NCBI RefSeq assembly: GCF_000255705.1
Contig: NZ_JH636439.1
Coordinates: forward strand, 1,958,547 to 1,998,887
DNA from: Zavarzinella formosa DSM 19928
GTDB lineage: Bacteria > Planctomycetota > Planctomycetia > Gemmatales > Gemmataceae
DNA length: 40,341 nucleotides
Direction: 5' to 3'
A program made the translations under genes and the position numbers. The notes beneath the pieces were generated by a model. It was not told where the DNA came from. It searched no databases and worked only from the letters and a program-made list of their open reading frames with translations. Position 1 is the stretch's first letter; every line of letters starts with the position of its first letter. Shown one piece after another: positions 22,649 through 32,435 of the stretch.

Positions 22649-24118
22649 TTATTCTTCAGCCTTCGGTTCCGGAAGGAAGCACGAGGCGATCAGACCAATC
22701 ACACAGACGGAGGCCCCGACGATCCCGGCGGCCATCGACACCTTGGCGAAGTTGTTATCCCCGGCCATCATGGGCGCCACCACCGAAGTCGTGACAAACC
22801 CCGCCGATGTTCCAATCATTCGACCGCCGACATTCGTGGCGAAACTTCCCCCGGTCCCGCGAAGATGCGTAGGGAAAACCTTCGGCAGAAACTCACCGAA
22901 GTAACTAAGCTGGGCGACCGTGCAAAACCCGGCCAACGCGATTCCCATCGGGAACAGTTCCGGTTGATCGCGGAAGAACAGCATGTAGGTGACGGGAAAA
23001 ATGATCAAACCGGGGAACTGGAAGATTCGCAGCAACAGACGATGCTTGATGATGACGACCACCAGAATCGCCAAGGCGATCCGCCCAAGCAATCCGCCAA
23101 GTTCCTGCCAAAGTTGAACTTCCGAACCCTTTTGCTGCGTTTGTTTTTGGAGCTCTTTCAACTTGCCTTTGTTCGCACCCACTTGTTTGGTGAGATCTTT
23201 GACTTCCTCGGGCGGCAACTGGTCCTTGTTCTCCAATTTTGCTTCGAGTTGCTTGCCTTCCTTCATGATCTCCGCACGGGGAGCCGCAAACTCCGGCAAG
23301 CCGGGAACGATTTGAGGAGGGGTCAATTGCAAGGCGCCAAACGCCGCTCCGTAAGCACAGGCCGAGAGACAGGCGGTGACAAGGGTTGTTCGTCGCAAAT
23401 CTTTGGTGAATAATTCGGACAGACGCGGCCGGATCAATGTTCCGTTTCGCTTCCGTTCGGCCCAGATTCGCGATTCCGGCACGAACGGCAGCATCAGGGC
23501 AATCATCAAACCGGGAATCATCCCGGTGAGCAGCGTATATCGCCAAGCCGTTTTGGTTCCTTGCTCCCCGCCCATGGGCAACGCGGGGAATTGATCCAAG
23601 TGTGTGATGACATAACCGGCAACAGCGGTCACCAATAGCCCGCCGACCGACGCAAACGCCTGGGTCCAGCCAACCGCCAGTTGGCGGGAGCGTTTCTCGG
23701 TGAAAAGCTCCGAGAGCCAGGTGATGGCCGCGACGAATTCCACGCACACCCCGATGAAGGTGGTGCAACGGAACACAATGAGCATCCACAAACTGGTTGA
23801 AAACGCGGCAAACACCGGCGAGAAGGAGTAGAGCATGATGCTGGCGACCATGATCTTTTTCCGGCCGAAGCGATCAATGAAAAGACCGCCCATCAAACCG
23901 AAGATTCCACCGGACAATGCCGTCAGCCAGTTGATGCGGCCGATCCAACCCGGAATCTCGGCTGATTGTTCCGGCAATTGAGCGAGTTCCATGATCGCCG
24001 GGCGGGCGATCACCGGGAACATCAGCAGTTCGTAGGTGTCGAAGAGGAAACCGATGGAGGCGACGATCACGACGAGCCACACTTGATATGGCTTCAGCGG
24101 TGCGACGGGACTGGACAA
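22649..24118 (-). CDS. MFS transporter with cytoplasmic coiled-coil insertion
   Basis: 489 residues, twelve predicted membrane helices. Motif A between TM2 and TM3 is clear (GGLFIDRFGRKKIM), with a second sugar/metabolite-porter feature PESRIWAERKRNGTL after TM6. Between the two halves, residues about 280-338 carry a charged helical insertion (KEGKQLEAKLENKDQLPPEE ... TKQVGANKGKLKELQKQTQQ) not usual in the family. Start is TTG 24118 with GGAG 8 bases upstream. The protein resembles metabolite:H+ symporters; the substrate is not evident. Confidence 0.88.
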   Translation of the reverse strand: MSSPVAPLKPYQVWLVVIVASIGFLFDTYELLMFPVIARPAIMELAQLPEQSAEIPGWIGRINWLTALSGGIFGLMGGLFIDRFGRKKIMVASIMLYSFSPVFAAFSTSLWMLIVFRCTTFIGVCVEFVAAITWLSELFTEKRSRQLAVGWTQAFASVGGLLVTAVAGYVITHLDQFPALPMGGEQGTKTAWRYTLLTGMIPGLMIALMLPFVPESRIWAERKRNGTLIRPRLSELFTKDLRRTTLVTACLSACAYGAAFGALQLTPPQIVPGLPEFAAPRAEIMKEGKQLEAKLENKDQLPPEEVKDLTKQVGANKGKLKELQKQTQQKGSEVQLWQELGGLLGRIALAILVVVIIKHRLLLRIFQFPGLIIFPVTYMLFFRDQPELFPMGIALAGFCTVAQLSYFGEFLPKVFPTHLRGTGGSFATNVGGRMIGTSAGFVTTSVVAPMMAGDNNFAKVSMAAGIVGASVCVIGLIASCFLPEPKAEE

Positions 24119-24203
24119 GAGAAGACTCCGGGGTCGGTGGCGGGTCGGCGGTAACCGAAGTTATCGTTTTAGGAATCCCAGACGACCCCGCCACTTCGGC
24201 AAT

Positions 24204-25745
24204 TCATTGCGTGACGGACAGAGACTTCAACCATTGCTGCTGAAGATCGGCCACATCCTTGAAGCCATAGTGTGATTGCAAGGCTTTGGCGATGCCTCGG
24301 CGGGGAGCCTCCCGCAGGAAAGTCGCGAACGCCTTGCACCCTTTCTTCTCAACCAAAAAGCTCACGAGTGAGATGCTTTGGGCATAAAAAGCCGTGGTGG
24401 CCTCGGGTTCCGGGAATGTTTGTTGCTCCAACAGAACTGAAAGCATCAGTAGCTTGCGATCTCGCAACAAACCAGGGACGGTTCGCCGATAACGGGCCAC
24501 CGATTCTGGCGTTTCCGAGAGGGCGGCCATTCCGATCAACGCCCATTTCGGCAGCGGTTGTTCGGCGTACATTTCCAGCAGAATCATCTGCGTGATTTCG
24601 TTCGGCAGGGTCACATCCAACAGCGAAAGATCGTCACCACACAAGTCCAGCTTGCGTGTCACCACATCAATTCCACGAACTCCCACGGTGGAATGACCCC
24701 AAAGCGATTCGGGCTTGTGGGTCACCTGCCGATAATCTTTTCCGCAAGCGTGCAGGGTGATTTCGCACGGGGTGGCCCAGTCGTTGGCGGTGGTTCCGCT
24801 CCAACGTTGATACATCGCCGCGCGAACCGCGTCGGCCACTTGGATGACTTCGCCGGCCTTCACGGGATCGGCCACTCCTTTGATGGCAAAGTTCCGCGAA
24901 TCCCCGGCAACGGTTGGCGTTGGCGCTGACGCTGTCGCGGGTCGCAGGGAAGCCGTCAGCCGGTCGCAAAAATCATGGAGCCGTTCAGAGCCGGATTGCC
25001 GGCAATCGGCCACTTCCCGGAGCAGGACACCTCGCTGGGCTTCGTCGACTGTTCCGCTCTTGAGTTGGGTGGCGACATTGAACAATCGGCAGTAAATCCA
25101 TTGCTCTTGTTGTTCGGGGGTAAGCTTTAACCCCTGTTTGGCGGCTTGTTGGTAAAGAGTCGCCGCTTGGGCATACTTCTTGGCCGCGAAGGCCGCGTCG
25201 GCCTTGGACAAATCATTGCCGGGAAGACGGCCATGAGAAGGGGTTTGCTGAAACGGATCAACATCCGCCTTGGGCGGATTAACGATGATCGGCAGCGGTT
25301 TCGGCTCCGGTTCCGGGAATCGTTCCGGCGGCGCAACAGGTTCCTTGACCGTTTCTTCCACGGGTGGCGGCGGGGGAAGCGGCGGGGCCAGCGTGGCTGA
25401 CGAGACGGGCCGGACTGCCAAGTCGGTTGGCGGCAGTTTCAAAGTCGGGGTCTGTTTATCATCCGGTTCGATGATGTCAGCCGGGTTGCCCGGTTGAGTC
25501 TTCGCCAAAGCCTCTTTGGCATCCTTCAACAAGGACGCATAGGCCGTGTTGCCGACGGCATTCGCCTGCTCGGCCTCCAGAATCCGAATCGCCTTGGCGG
25601 GGTCATTTAGCCGAAGGGCTTCGCGGGCGGCAACGATGGCGCGTTGCACGGGAATAATTTTGTTCAAATCACGCGGCGGCTCGGCCGACAGTAGCAGAGT
25701 GAACCCGAGCCATCCCGCAAGAATCAGTATCCGTGGCCGTTTCAT
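24204..25745 (-). CDS. Secreted TPR-like protein with inactive peptidase-MA-like domain
   Basis: 513 residues from ATG 25745 (MKRPRILILAGWLGFTLLLS is a signal peptide). Residues about 35-75 and 185-285 contain TPR-like helices (RAIVAAREALRLNDPAKAIR, AAFAAKKYAQAATLYQQAAK) joined by a Pro-rich linker (PPLPPPPPVEET). The C-terminal ~200 residues follow the peptidase MA/gluzincin layout: the helix that should hold HExxH reads LPNEITQMIL (N382, Q386), then PLPKWALIGMAALSE, the site of the downstream acidic helix. With both His replaced it should not be a zinc protease. Probable structural or binding protein in the cell envelope. Confidence 0.75.
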   Translation of the reverse strand: MKRPRILILAGWLGFTLLLSAEPPRDLNKIIPVQRAIVAAREALRLNDPAKAIRILEAEQANAVGNTAYASLLKDAKEALAKTQPGNPADIIEPDDKQTPTLKLPPTDLAVRPVSSATLAPPLPPPPPVEETVKEPVAPPERFPEPEPKPLPIIVNPPKADVDPFQQTPSHGRLPGNDLSKADAAFAAKKYAQAATLYQQAAKQGLKLTPEQQEQWIYCRLFNVATQLKSGTVDEAQRGVLLREVADCRQSGSERLHDFCDRLTASLRPATASAPTPTVAGDSRNFAIKGVADPVKAGEVIQVADAVRAAMYQRWSGTTANDWATPCEITLHACGKDYRQVTHKPESLWGHSTVGVRGIDVVTRKLDLCGDDLSLLDVTLPNEITQMILLEMYAEQPLPKWALIGMAALSETPESVARYRRTVPGLLRDRKLLMLSVLLEQQTFPEPEATTAFYAQSISLVSFLVEKKGCKAFATFLREAPRRGIAKALQSHYGFKDVADLQQQWLKSLSVTQ

Positions 25746-25980
25746 GCTGGCATCCTTGCCGGTTTGCGGACAATCCTTTGTCCGAGGCGAGCCGCACATT
25801 AGAGGCGATTGAAGGAATTTGCAAGGGCAGGCTTGAACGAGTGAAACTGGGTCATCAGGGCAAACCGAAGGAAAAAGAAACTTGTCCTTGAAGGAAGCGC
25901 ATGCCCTCCCCTACAAGGTCATGCGAGTATTTGCTAAGCTGGATATTTGAAGTAAAGAACTTTTTTGGGAGTGCGTGCCG

Positions 25981-26556
25981 ATGGCGGACATTAAGAACAT
26001 CGACATTCGCAAAGGAATGGTCTACGTTGACGCGGACGGCCAGCTTTTCCAATGTCTGGACCGGGACTTGAACACCCCCGGCAACTGGCGGGCCATTTTG
26101 TATTTGAAGGTCCGCAACCTCAAGACGGGTTCCATCACGCAAAACCGCGTGAAGCCGGACGACAAGGTGGCGTTGGCTTACCTCGAAACGAAGAACATGC
26201 AGTATTCCTACCGCGAGGGGGATGACTTCATTTTCATGGACCCGGAAACCTTTGAGCAATTGCCGCTGAAGGCCGCGTTTGTTGAAGACCAGATCAAATA
26301 TCTGCGTGAAAACGACATCGCACAAGTCACGATTTACGAAGGCCGACCTCTGGGTTTCCAGCTTCCGCAAACGGTCGAACTGACCGTCGTGGAAACGGAA
26401 CCGGGCATCAAGGGGGCGACGGCTGCCGCCCAATACAAGCCCGCCACGATGGAAACCGGCCTGGTCATCAACGTCCCGTCGTTCATCAACGCCGGCGACG
26501 TGATTAAAATTGATACGGAAGAAGGCAAGTATCTGGGCCGGTCGGCGCAGAAGTAA
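25981..26556 (+). CDS. efp: Elongation factor P
   Basis: 191 residues in the three-domain EF-P layout. N-terminal KOW-like domain (KGMVYVDADGQLFQCL), OB domain 1 (RVKPDDKVALAYLETKNMQYSYREGDDFIFMDPETFEQ, in parts), and C-terminal OB domain with GATAAAQYKPATMETGLVINVP and GDVIKIDTEEGKYLGR, the conserved end. EF-P binds stalled ribosomes and helps polyproline synthesis. The tip loop reads TPGNWRA, with N35 where the modified Lys or Arg normally stands. A GTG at 25975 is an alternative start 2 codons upstream. The gene is followed by a strong terminator. Confidence 0.96.
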   Translation: MADIKNIDIRKGMVYVDADGQLFQCLDRDLNTPGNWRAILYLKVRNLKTGSITQNRVKPDDKVALAYLETKNMQYSYREGDDFIFMDPETFEQLPLKAAFVEDQIKYLRENDIAQVTIYEGRPLGFQLPQTVELTVVETEPGIKGATAAAQYKPATMETGLVINVPSFINAGDVIKIDTEEGKYLGRSAQK

Positions 26557-26577
26557 ATGGCGGTGTGAATCGCGTCT

Positions 26578-26604
26578 CGGCCGGGCTTTAGGCCCGGCCG
26601 TTTT
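26578..26604. terminator. Terminator between efp and the Nudix-like gene
   Basis: 9-bp GC stem CGGCCGGGC / GCCCGGCCG with loop TTTAG, then TTTT on the + strand. It overlaps the 3' end of the convergent Nudix-like gene, whose last codons form part of the stem. Confidence 0.8.
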
Positions 26605-27199
26605 CGTTGGCGATGATCTCAAGGGCAAATTGGGACCATGTTTCAAACTCGTCCAACCGAGTGATGAGTTCCGAGATTTCCGTGAAACGCCCTCCAGCGA
26701 TGCCCGTCTCGCGAGCAACCACATCCGGCGATTCCAAGTCAATCAAGTGAACGATCCCAAGATGGACTTTGCCCACGGGAATGGTGTCATCGCAAATAAA
26801 GCCGAACAACTGTTCAAAAAAAGCCGACCGCAGTTCCACTTCTTCGTGTAGTTCCCGCAGCATTCCGGCCCGGTAAGCGTCGCCGTCGGCACGTCCGTCG
26901 TCTGATGAGATATGCCCGCCAATGCCAACGGAACGGTGATGATGCAGTCGACTCTCCCCGCCGGATGATCCCCGGATGTATTCAAAAATTTGACGGCCAT
27001 GCCGCAAGATGACGTAGGGAATCAGTTGTTTGAAAGCCGGGTCGGTTTCCATGCGGGAACGCGGTTGAAATGAAAGCCCGCCGGGGGCCATCAGCCGGGA
27101 GTGATAATCCTCGTCGAACGCCCGGAATCCGTGAAACACCCCGGCCGACTCGAATTGACGACGGGGGATCACCAACACCAGTTCATCAGGTTTGGACAT
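26588..27199 (-). CDS. Nudix-superfamily phosphoesterase-like protein
   Basis: 203 residues from ATG 27199 (AAGGAAG about 10 bases upstream; a GTG at 27208 is possible). The Nudix box is recognisable around residues 95-125: VGIGGHIS, then AYRAGMLRELHEEVEL, where RELHEEV supplies the metal-binding REUxEE; the spacing between G and RE is longer than standard and contains an Asp-rich SSDDGRADGD insert. The C-terminal part (VGKVHLGIVHLIDL) matches the family's later strand. Substrate unknown. It starts 15 bases after the upstream gene's stop, so the two form a pair. Confidence 0.8.
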   Translation of the reverse strand: MSKPDELVLVIPRRQFESAGVFHGFRAFDEDYHSRLMAPGGLSFQPRSRMETDPAFKQLIPYVILRHGRQIFEYIRGSSGGESRLHHHRSVGIGGHISSDDGRADGDAYRAGMLRELHEEVELRSAFFEQLFGFICDDTIPVGKVHLGIVHLIDLESPDVVARETGIAGGRFTEISELITRLDEFETWSQFALEIIANENGRA

Positions 27200-27214
27200 G
27201 CGGCCCACGCTTCC

Positions 27215-28012
27215 TTATCGCGTCAAAATCCGGGCGGCGATGGAAAGGATCGCCATCCCGATCACCAATGAAAACGCCAGTTTCAGGGTCTCGCCGCTGC
27301 TTCGCCGATTGAGCAGGGCCTGCAAACTCCGCTCGTCCCCGCTCTCGATGGCGGCTTGCAATTCGCGTTCATACCGGCTTTCGGGATAATCGCGGGCTTG
27401 GTCTTCGCTCAAAAACCCCGGATGGGATTCAAGTGTTTCCCGAAGCACGGCCAGATCGAACCCGAGATGATTATCCGGGGCAAAAGCGGTGAAACTTGTC
27501 CGGCCTTGGATGCTGAGGGGCAATAGTTGCCAGAGATCCCGGATGGTCTTTTCCTCCGGTTGGTCCCGTTGCAGCAGAATCTTGCCCTGATCGACCAGCG
27601 TTTGACATCCCCCGAGGAGAAACGGCCCGTCTCCTTCGGCCAATACTTTTTGAAGCGTCTTTGTGTCGCGTCCGGGAGGGTTGGCTTTTTCCAGAGAGAT
27701 GTCTTGAGGATTCTTGCCCTCCCAATCCGGCGGGGCGATCTCGATCAGAAAAAACGGGTTGGGAACCCGCTCATAAAACACCCGGCCCAACGCCCTTGCC
27801 CAAACTTGCCGACCTTTGACCGTCCCGATCAACACCGTGGCCCGGTTCGCAAACCGGACGAAAGGAAACTCAGTCTCGTCGCCCGGTGGCAGCGCCAAGG
27901 TATCTCGAAGTTGAGTCAGTTCATCGTGCAGGACCGGATTAAACGAGGGGGAAGCGAAGATGGTTCCCGATTCGTCGATCCGGGCCTGAGACAAAACAAT
28001 CGGTGTGCTCAT
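27215..28012 (-). CDS. Tail-anchored membrane protein, unknown
   Basis: 265 residues from ATG 28012. No signal peptide; a mixed domain with PFFLIEIAPPDWEGKNPQD and a helical region (ESRYERELQAAIESGDERSL) precedes a single C-terminal membrane helix (TLKLAFSLVIGMAILSIAARIL), so the bulk should face the cytoplasm. I do not recognise the family. Paired with the Nudix-like gene on the same strand. Confidence 0.65.
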   Translation of the reverse strand: MSTPIVLSQARIDESGTIFASPSFNPVLHDELTQLRDTLALPPGDETEFPFVRFANRATVLIGTVKGRQVWARALGRVFYERVPNPFFLIEIAPPDWEGKNPQDISLEKANPPGRDTKTLQKVLAEGDGPFLLGGCQTLVDQGKILLQRDQPEEKTIRDLWQLLPLSIQGRTSFTAFAPDNHLGFDLAVLRETLESHPGFLSEDQARDYPESRYERELQAAIESGDERSLQALLNRRSSGETLKLAFSLVIGMAILSIAARILTR

Positions 28013-28045
28013 CAAGCCGAGTGTAGGGATTTCCCCGGTGAACTC

Positions 28046-31012
28046 CTACCGCATAGGCGGCGGGACAACCGGGTTCGCCTTGGTGGTCGCAATCGGTGTG
28101 ACAATTGGTTCCACCCGAATGTCGTCGAAATACACGGTGCCAAAGCCGGTGAGGGCCATGCGAACGCGAATTTCTCCGTTGGAAGGCACTTTCCGGTAGA
28201 AGTGAAACTGCTTCCACTTCTCTTGGTAATTCAATCGAAGAGAGTAGGCCTCCCCGGCAGAGGTGTCGTAAAACATGACGCCATCGGCCGATGCCCGGAC
28301 GCCGTTCGGAATTTTGATCCAGCCAGTGACCCGAACCCAGCTTCCGGGAGTCAGGCGAACCGGCGGGCTGTTGACCGCCAGAAACACACGCTCCAAGGCT
28401 TGGGGTTCCGGGGGGGCCTTTTCATCTTTCTTCAGCGTCACCGGTTTCGGGCTTACCCGTAATCGCAGGATTGTGTTCCCAAGCTTCGGTTTGGGGCCTT
28501 GTGGATCGTCAAACTGTTTCAAGATGCTGGTGGGCGTGTACGGTGCTCGTTTTTTCACCGGCAAGATGGGTTCCTCATCCTCTCCCACCTCGGCGGGAAC
28601 GAATTTGGCATCCATCAACACCTCATCCAACGCCACTTCTTGAACGCTCCAACCGGGCAGATTGCCGATGGGCACGCCGCGTCGATCAGGCACCTGTACC
28701 CTTTCAAAATCGCCGTCATTGAGCGCGCTGGCCGCTATCTCGGCTCCTCGCAGCAAATTAGCCAGTTCCCAATGTTTCGGCAGGGTGTAATAACTGGCCG
28801 CGTAAATACTGGCTGCCGGATAATCCAAGGCTCGGGTGGCTCGGTCCCATTGGGCGCGCATCAGAATTCGCAACGGCCGAAGTGAACGTAGGGCTTCGTA
28901 ATAAGCCGATTCGTCATTGTTGGCGACACGATCACGCTTGGCCGCCATCAACCGTTGCTCGGCATTTCGCAACAGCAACCGGGCCTCTTCCAACGGCGGG
29001 GCGACTTCACACAACCGGTCATGAACCTTGGAAACCTTGCGAAATTCTTCGTCGGCCATTTCAACCGCCCACGACGCGGCATATCGGCTCACCCGGCGGG
29101 TGTGTTTCTGCCACATGGCCACCAAGCCGTCTTTGGAATTGTCGCTCGTGAACACCACGGCTGCCGTTAGGTCAAATTCCGGCAGGGTGATTTGCGTTCC
29201 CTCGGGCGTTTGTTTCAACTGATTTTGCAGCGATTGCACCCGAACCGGGCTGATTTCCCACGGTTCGGCCCCGTCCGGCACCAAAGGCACCGTGAACGTC
29301 AGATTCTGGATGGCGCCCTGCGGAGGAACATATTGCGCCCCGCCCCCGAGCCAGATCGGCAACGCCAGCACGCCTTTGCCGTTGGTTCGCAGAATCGCCA
29401 CCAGCACATTTTTGTTGCTTGACGGAACCCATCGGATATCGTCGTTGAGATGCAACAACAGCGGTTCGAGCATCTCGATTTCTTGATTGAGCAAGGCAAT
29501 CTGCAAAAGTCTGTCCCGGCCTTGATGACTGTCCGCCAGGAACTTGTCCGACCAATAGCCGATCCCCTTGTTTCCCGAGGCCAAGGCCAGATAGGTGAGC
29601 AGCCGAATTTGTTCCGGTTGTGGGCCGATGGGTTCGGTGAAACCGTCGGCGAAGGTTTTGTCGTAAAGAAGTTTCGTCTGCCATTCCGGGATATGGGTTT
29701 GAATCCACGTCCATTGGAACCGGCTTCCCGACGCAAGAATTTTTCGCTGGGTCAACCATCGGCTGTATTGATCGATTTCCAACGAGGTCATCAGCGGATC
29801 GCGATGGGTGCCGATCAATTGCAAGGGGTTGGCATATTTGTCGAATCCATCCCACACATCGGCGCCGACCGGTCGTTTAGGGTCGGCCGCGCGAACGGCT
29901 TCCACCGTTCGGGAGACGCGGGGAAAATCCTCGGCCCTCACCGGCCCGAAGTCCCAGAAGAGGACGCCGTCACCCGACTGGAATTTGCGGATGGCGGCCA
30001 CCAACGTGTCAACATCCTTCGTGACAAGCGGATTCCGCACATCGTCATTGTTCGTTTCTGAGACTGGCGGAATGTACGGGATGATCCAGAATCCGTAATT
30101 GTCGATGGCATCCTCGATCACGCTTTGGGGCGTGTCCACCGGCACGTACAAGCCGTTGAATCCGGCTTCCTTGAGCACCTGCAACGGCGTGCCACTGTAA
30201 CGGATAAACCGGGGAAATATTTGAACGCCGTCCACCGTCAGTTTGTTCCGTTTGAATTCGACGACACGCCCTTCTCGCTCGTTGGCGGGAGGAGTGTTCT
30301 TGGGCAGTTCTTTTTCCTTGGAAACCACCTTGCCGGGAGGCATGTCTTTGGGGTTCATCGGCGCGGGCATCGGCGGGGCGGTCCCGGCTTTCACCGGCCC
30401 GATTTCCAAGTTGTCGAGATAGAGATCCGTTTCACCTGCGCCGCAATATACGTTGAGAATCAACTGATCGAAATAGGCATCCGTGAAATCGATATCCCGT
30501 TTCAACCTGTTGCGCAGGGCCAGCTTTTGAGATTGGATGATTTCGAGGGGACGCTTGAGCACAAGGTTTTGCCAGGAACTGGCCGGGGCCTTGTAAGTGT
30601 CCAGCAACACCGTGACTGTCAGTTGCTCGTCGATCTGTTTGGGATTCCGTTCTTTGGGAATCACCAGCCGGGCGAGCAATTGCACACCCGCCCGATTGGA
30701 ATGAACCCAGAGGCTCACGCTCAGGTCTTCCGTCACCGGGGCGGCGGGCGTGGGATAGTAAAAATAGGCGTAGTTGGTTTCGTTTTTGCCGGGCGTGCAA
30801 CTAACTTTAATGTGTTCGGACGTGGGAAGACTGCGAGAACGATCGGCGGACAGTTCCTGCACCTTCACCTCGGCCTTGACGTTGTCATCTCCCTTGAGAA
30901 AACTCGTCGTCTTGCCCGAGAATGAATTGCGGTGAATCTCATCCGCAAACAATGACTGGCTGCCGAACAAACTCAAGCCCGACAGCATCGCCAGAACGAA
31001 ACGTGCGGTCAT
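28046..31012 (-). CDS. Large secreted protein with carbohydrate-active-enzyme-like architecture
   Basis: 988 residues from ATG 31012, which has GGAGGAG about 8 bases upstream. Signal peptide TARFVLAMLSGLSLFGSQSL. Residues about 25-215 form a beta-sandwich (jelly-roll, CBM-like: DLSVSLWVHSNRAGVQLLAR ... TDLYLDNLEIGPV). A central part has a barrel-like run (PRFIRYSGTPLQVLKEAGFN, DNYGFWIIPYIPPVS, GDGVLFWDFGPV) reminiscent of glycoside hydrolases, but I cannot place catalytic acids with confidence. The C-terminal ~150 residues form another beta domain ending in VYFDDIRVEP, like the first one. Seems to be a cell-envelope or secreted protein of planctomycete type. Confidence 0.65.
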   Translation of the reverse strand: MTARFVLAMLSGLSLFGSQSLFADEIHRNSFSGKTTSFLKGDDNVKAEVKVQELSADRSRSLPTSEHIKVSCTPGKNETNYAYFYYPTPAAPVTEDLSVSLWVHSNRAGVQLLARLVIPKERNPKQIDEQLTVTVLLDTYKAPASSWQNLVLKRPLEIIQSQKLALRNRLKRDIDFTDAYFDQLILNVYCGAGETDLYLDNLEIGPVKAGTAPPMPAPMNPKDMPPGKVVSKEKELPKNTPPANEREGRVVEFKRNKLTVDGVQIFPRFIRYSGTPLQVLKEAGFNGLYVPVDTPQSVIEDAIDNYGFWIIPYIPPVSETNNDDVRNPLVTKDVDTLVAAIRKFQSGDGVLFWDFGPVRAEDFPRVSRTVEAVRAADPKRPVGADVWDGFDKYANPLQLIGTHRDPLMTSLEIDQYSRWLTQRKILASGSRFQWTWIQTHIPEWQTKLLYDKTFADGFTEPIGPQPEQIRLLTYLALASGNKGIGYWSDKFLADSHQGRDRLLQIALLNQEIEMLEPLLLHLNDDIRWVPSSNKNVLVAILRTNGKGVLALPIWLGGGAQYVPPQGAIQNLTFTVPLVPDGAEPWEISPVRVQSLQNQLKQTPEGTQITLPEFDLTAAVVFTSDNSKDGLVAMWQKHTRRVSRYAASWAVEMADEEFRKVSKVHDRLCEVAPPLEEARLLLRNAEQRLMAAKRDRVANNDESAYYEALRSLRPLRILMRAQWDRATRALDYPAASIYAASYYTLPKHWELANLLRGAEIAASALNDGDFERVQVPDRRGVPIGNLPGWSVQEVALDEVLMDAKFVPAEVGEDEEPILPVKKRAPYTPTSILKQFDDPQGPKPKLGNTILRLRVSPKPVTLKKDEKAPPEPQALERVFLAVNSPPVRLTPGSWVRVTGWIKIPNGVRASADGVMFYDTSAGEAYSLRLNYQEKWKQFHFYRKVPSNGEIRVRMALTGFGTVYFDDIRVEPIVTPIATTKANPVVPPPMR

Positions 31013-31109
31013 ATCGCCGACTCCTCCGGCCAATCGGGCGGAATCCTTTCCACCCGGTCCAACCGGAGTCAATACCCGGAGAAATGACGCTTGCCTAGGT
31101 CAAAGTGTC

Positions 31110-32132
31110 TCACTTCATGATTTCGATCTTCGTGTTCGGGTCAGACTTCATCTTTTCGACGACGGCTTCCTTCAACTTGGAGCCGTAAACTTCGACAACC
31201 GCCCCCTTCACCGTCTCAAACTTCGTCGGTTCGCCGGGCTTGCGGCCCGTCACCATGATGAGGTGATAGCCGAACTGTGTGGACACCGGCTCGCTGATTT
31301 GGAACGTTTTGAGGGCAAAGGCGGTCTTGGCGAAGGGTTCCACCATGCTGCCCATGCGGGGGAATTCGCCGAGGTCGCCGCCATCCCGCTTGGAGGGGCA
31401 GGAGGATTGTTCCTTGGCGGCCGCACTGAAGGCGTCTTCAGTGATCTTGTTCACGGCTTTCTGCTGGGCGAGGTTGTTCCCCAAAGCTGGCAACTTTGCC
31501 GTATCCTCCGCGATGGTCTTCTCAACGGCCAATTTGATTTCCTGAATCTTCTTCAGCGCGGCGGCCTTGCCCTTTTCATCCGGAGTTTCCGGCGTGATAA
31601 GGATATGTTTGGCCCGGACAGTCGAACCGTCGAAGATTTCCGGGCTGTTCTCGAAGAGTTTTTTTAGTTTCTCATCGGTGGCCTGCATCGCCACGAACTT
31701 GTCCCATCGAAGCTGGTTGTGGATTTCCTTCTTGAGATCCGCTTCGGTGATCTCCATCTTCTCCAAAACCTTGGCGTAATCCTGATCCGCTTTCTTCACC
31801 TCGCCCTTGAAGGTTTCCAATTGGGCGTCCACGTCCTTCGGATCAACCGAAACCTTCAGTAGTTCCAAGTATTGGTCAACAAGGGCGTTATCGATCAGGA
31901 AATTGAGAATGTCCGTTCGGGCCTTATCCTTGTTTTCCTTGGCCACCGGCTTCAACGCCCGTTCGAGGGAGGTTTCGGGAATTTCCCTCCCATTGACCAA
32001 CGCCGCCGCCCTGGCTTTGCCGGCCGGGGCGGTCGTCGAGACGGGAATGGCGGGGGTGGTTTGGGCAACAAGGGTTTGCGGCGTCAGCCCCAAAGGGAGC
32101 GCGCAGAGGAAAAGTTTGGTCAAACGCTTCAT
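31110..32132 (-). CDS. Periplasmic parvulin-type peptidyl-prolyl isomerase (SurA/PrsA-like)
   Basis: 340 residues from ATG 32132 (AGGA upstream). Signal peptide [21 protein letters not shown] SurA-N-like helical part ([37 protein letters not shown]) is followed by a parvulin domain: [16 protein letters not shown], then [20 protein letters not shown] and [16 protein letters not shown]. The insertion between the two parvulin halves is long and includes a Cys at [11 protein letters not shown]. It would fold or escort envelope proteins. It lies downstream of no clear operon partner. Confidence 0.92.
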   Translation of the reverse strand: MKRLTKLFLCALPLGLTPQTLVAQTTPAIPVSTTAPAGKARAAALVNGREIPETSLERALKPVAKENKDKARTDILNFLIDNALVDQYLELLKVSVDPKDVDAQLETFKGEVKKADQDYAKVLEKMEITEADLKKEIHNQLRWDKFVAMQATDEKLKKLFENSPEIFDGSTVRAKHILITPETPDEKGKAAALKKIQEIKLAVEKTIAEDTAKLPALGNNLAQQKAVNKITEDAFSAAAKEQSSCPSKRDGGDLGEFPRMGSMVEPFAKTAFALKTFQISEPVSTQFGYHLIMVTGRKPGEPTKFETVKGAVVEVYGSKLKEAVVEKMKSDPNTKIEIMK

Positions 32133-32435
32133 GGAAGTCCTTTTCACAATGGCGATTTCCGAATGATCGAATCCGAATCGTGCCGATCTTGGGATGGGGG
32201 TATAACCTCGTTGGGTCAATTTGGGAAGTCCAGTTGCCGGGCGAACCCGCCGGGCGGTCCGGCTCTCGAATTGCCATTGCCCATTGCGTAGGTTAGCTTC
32301 ACAGGCGAATCGCCAACCAAAACCACTTTGTACCGGTTTTGGCCCCGGCGTTCGCCATCACTCACTTGGGAATCCGGCCGTCCACCCGTTGTAGGGGCGA
32401 ATGGTCGAACCCGTTCTCTTCAGGATGTTCGTCCG

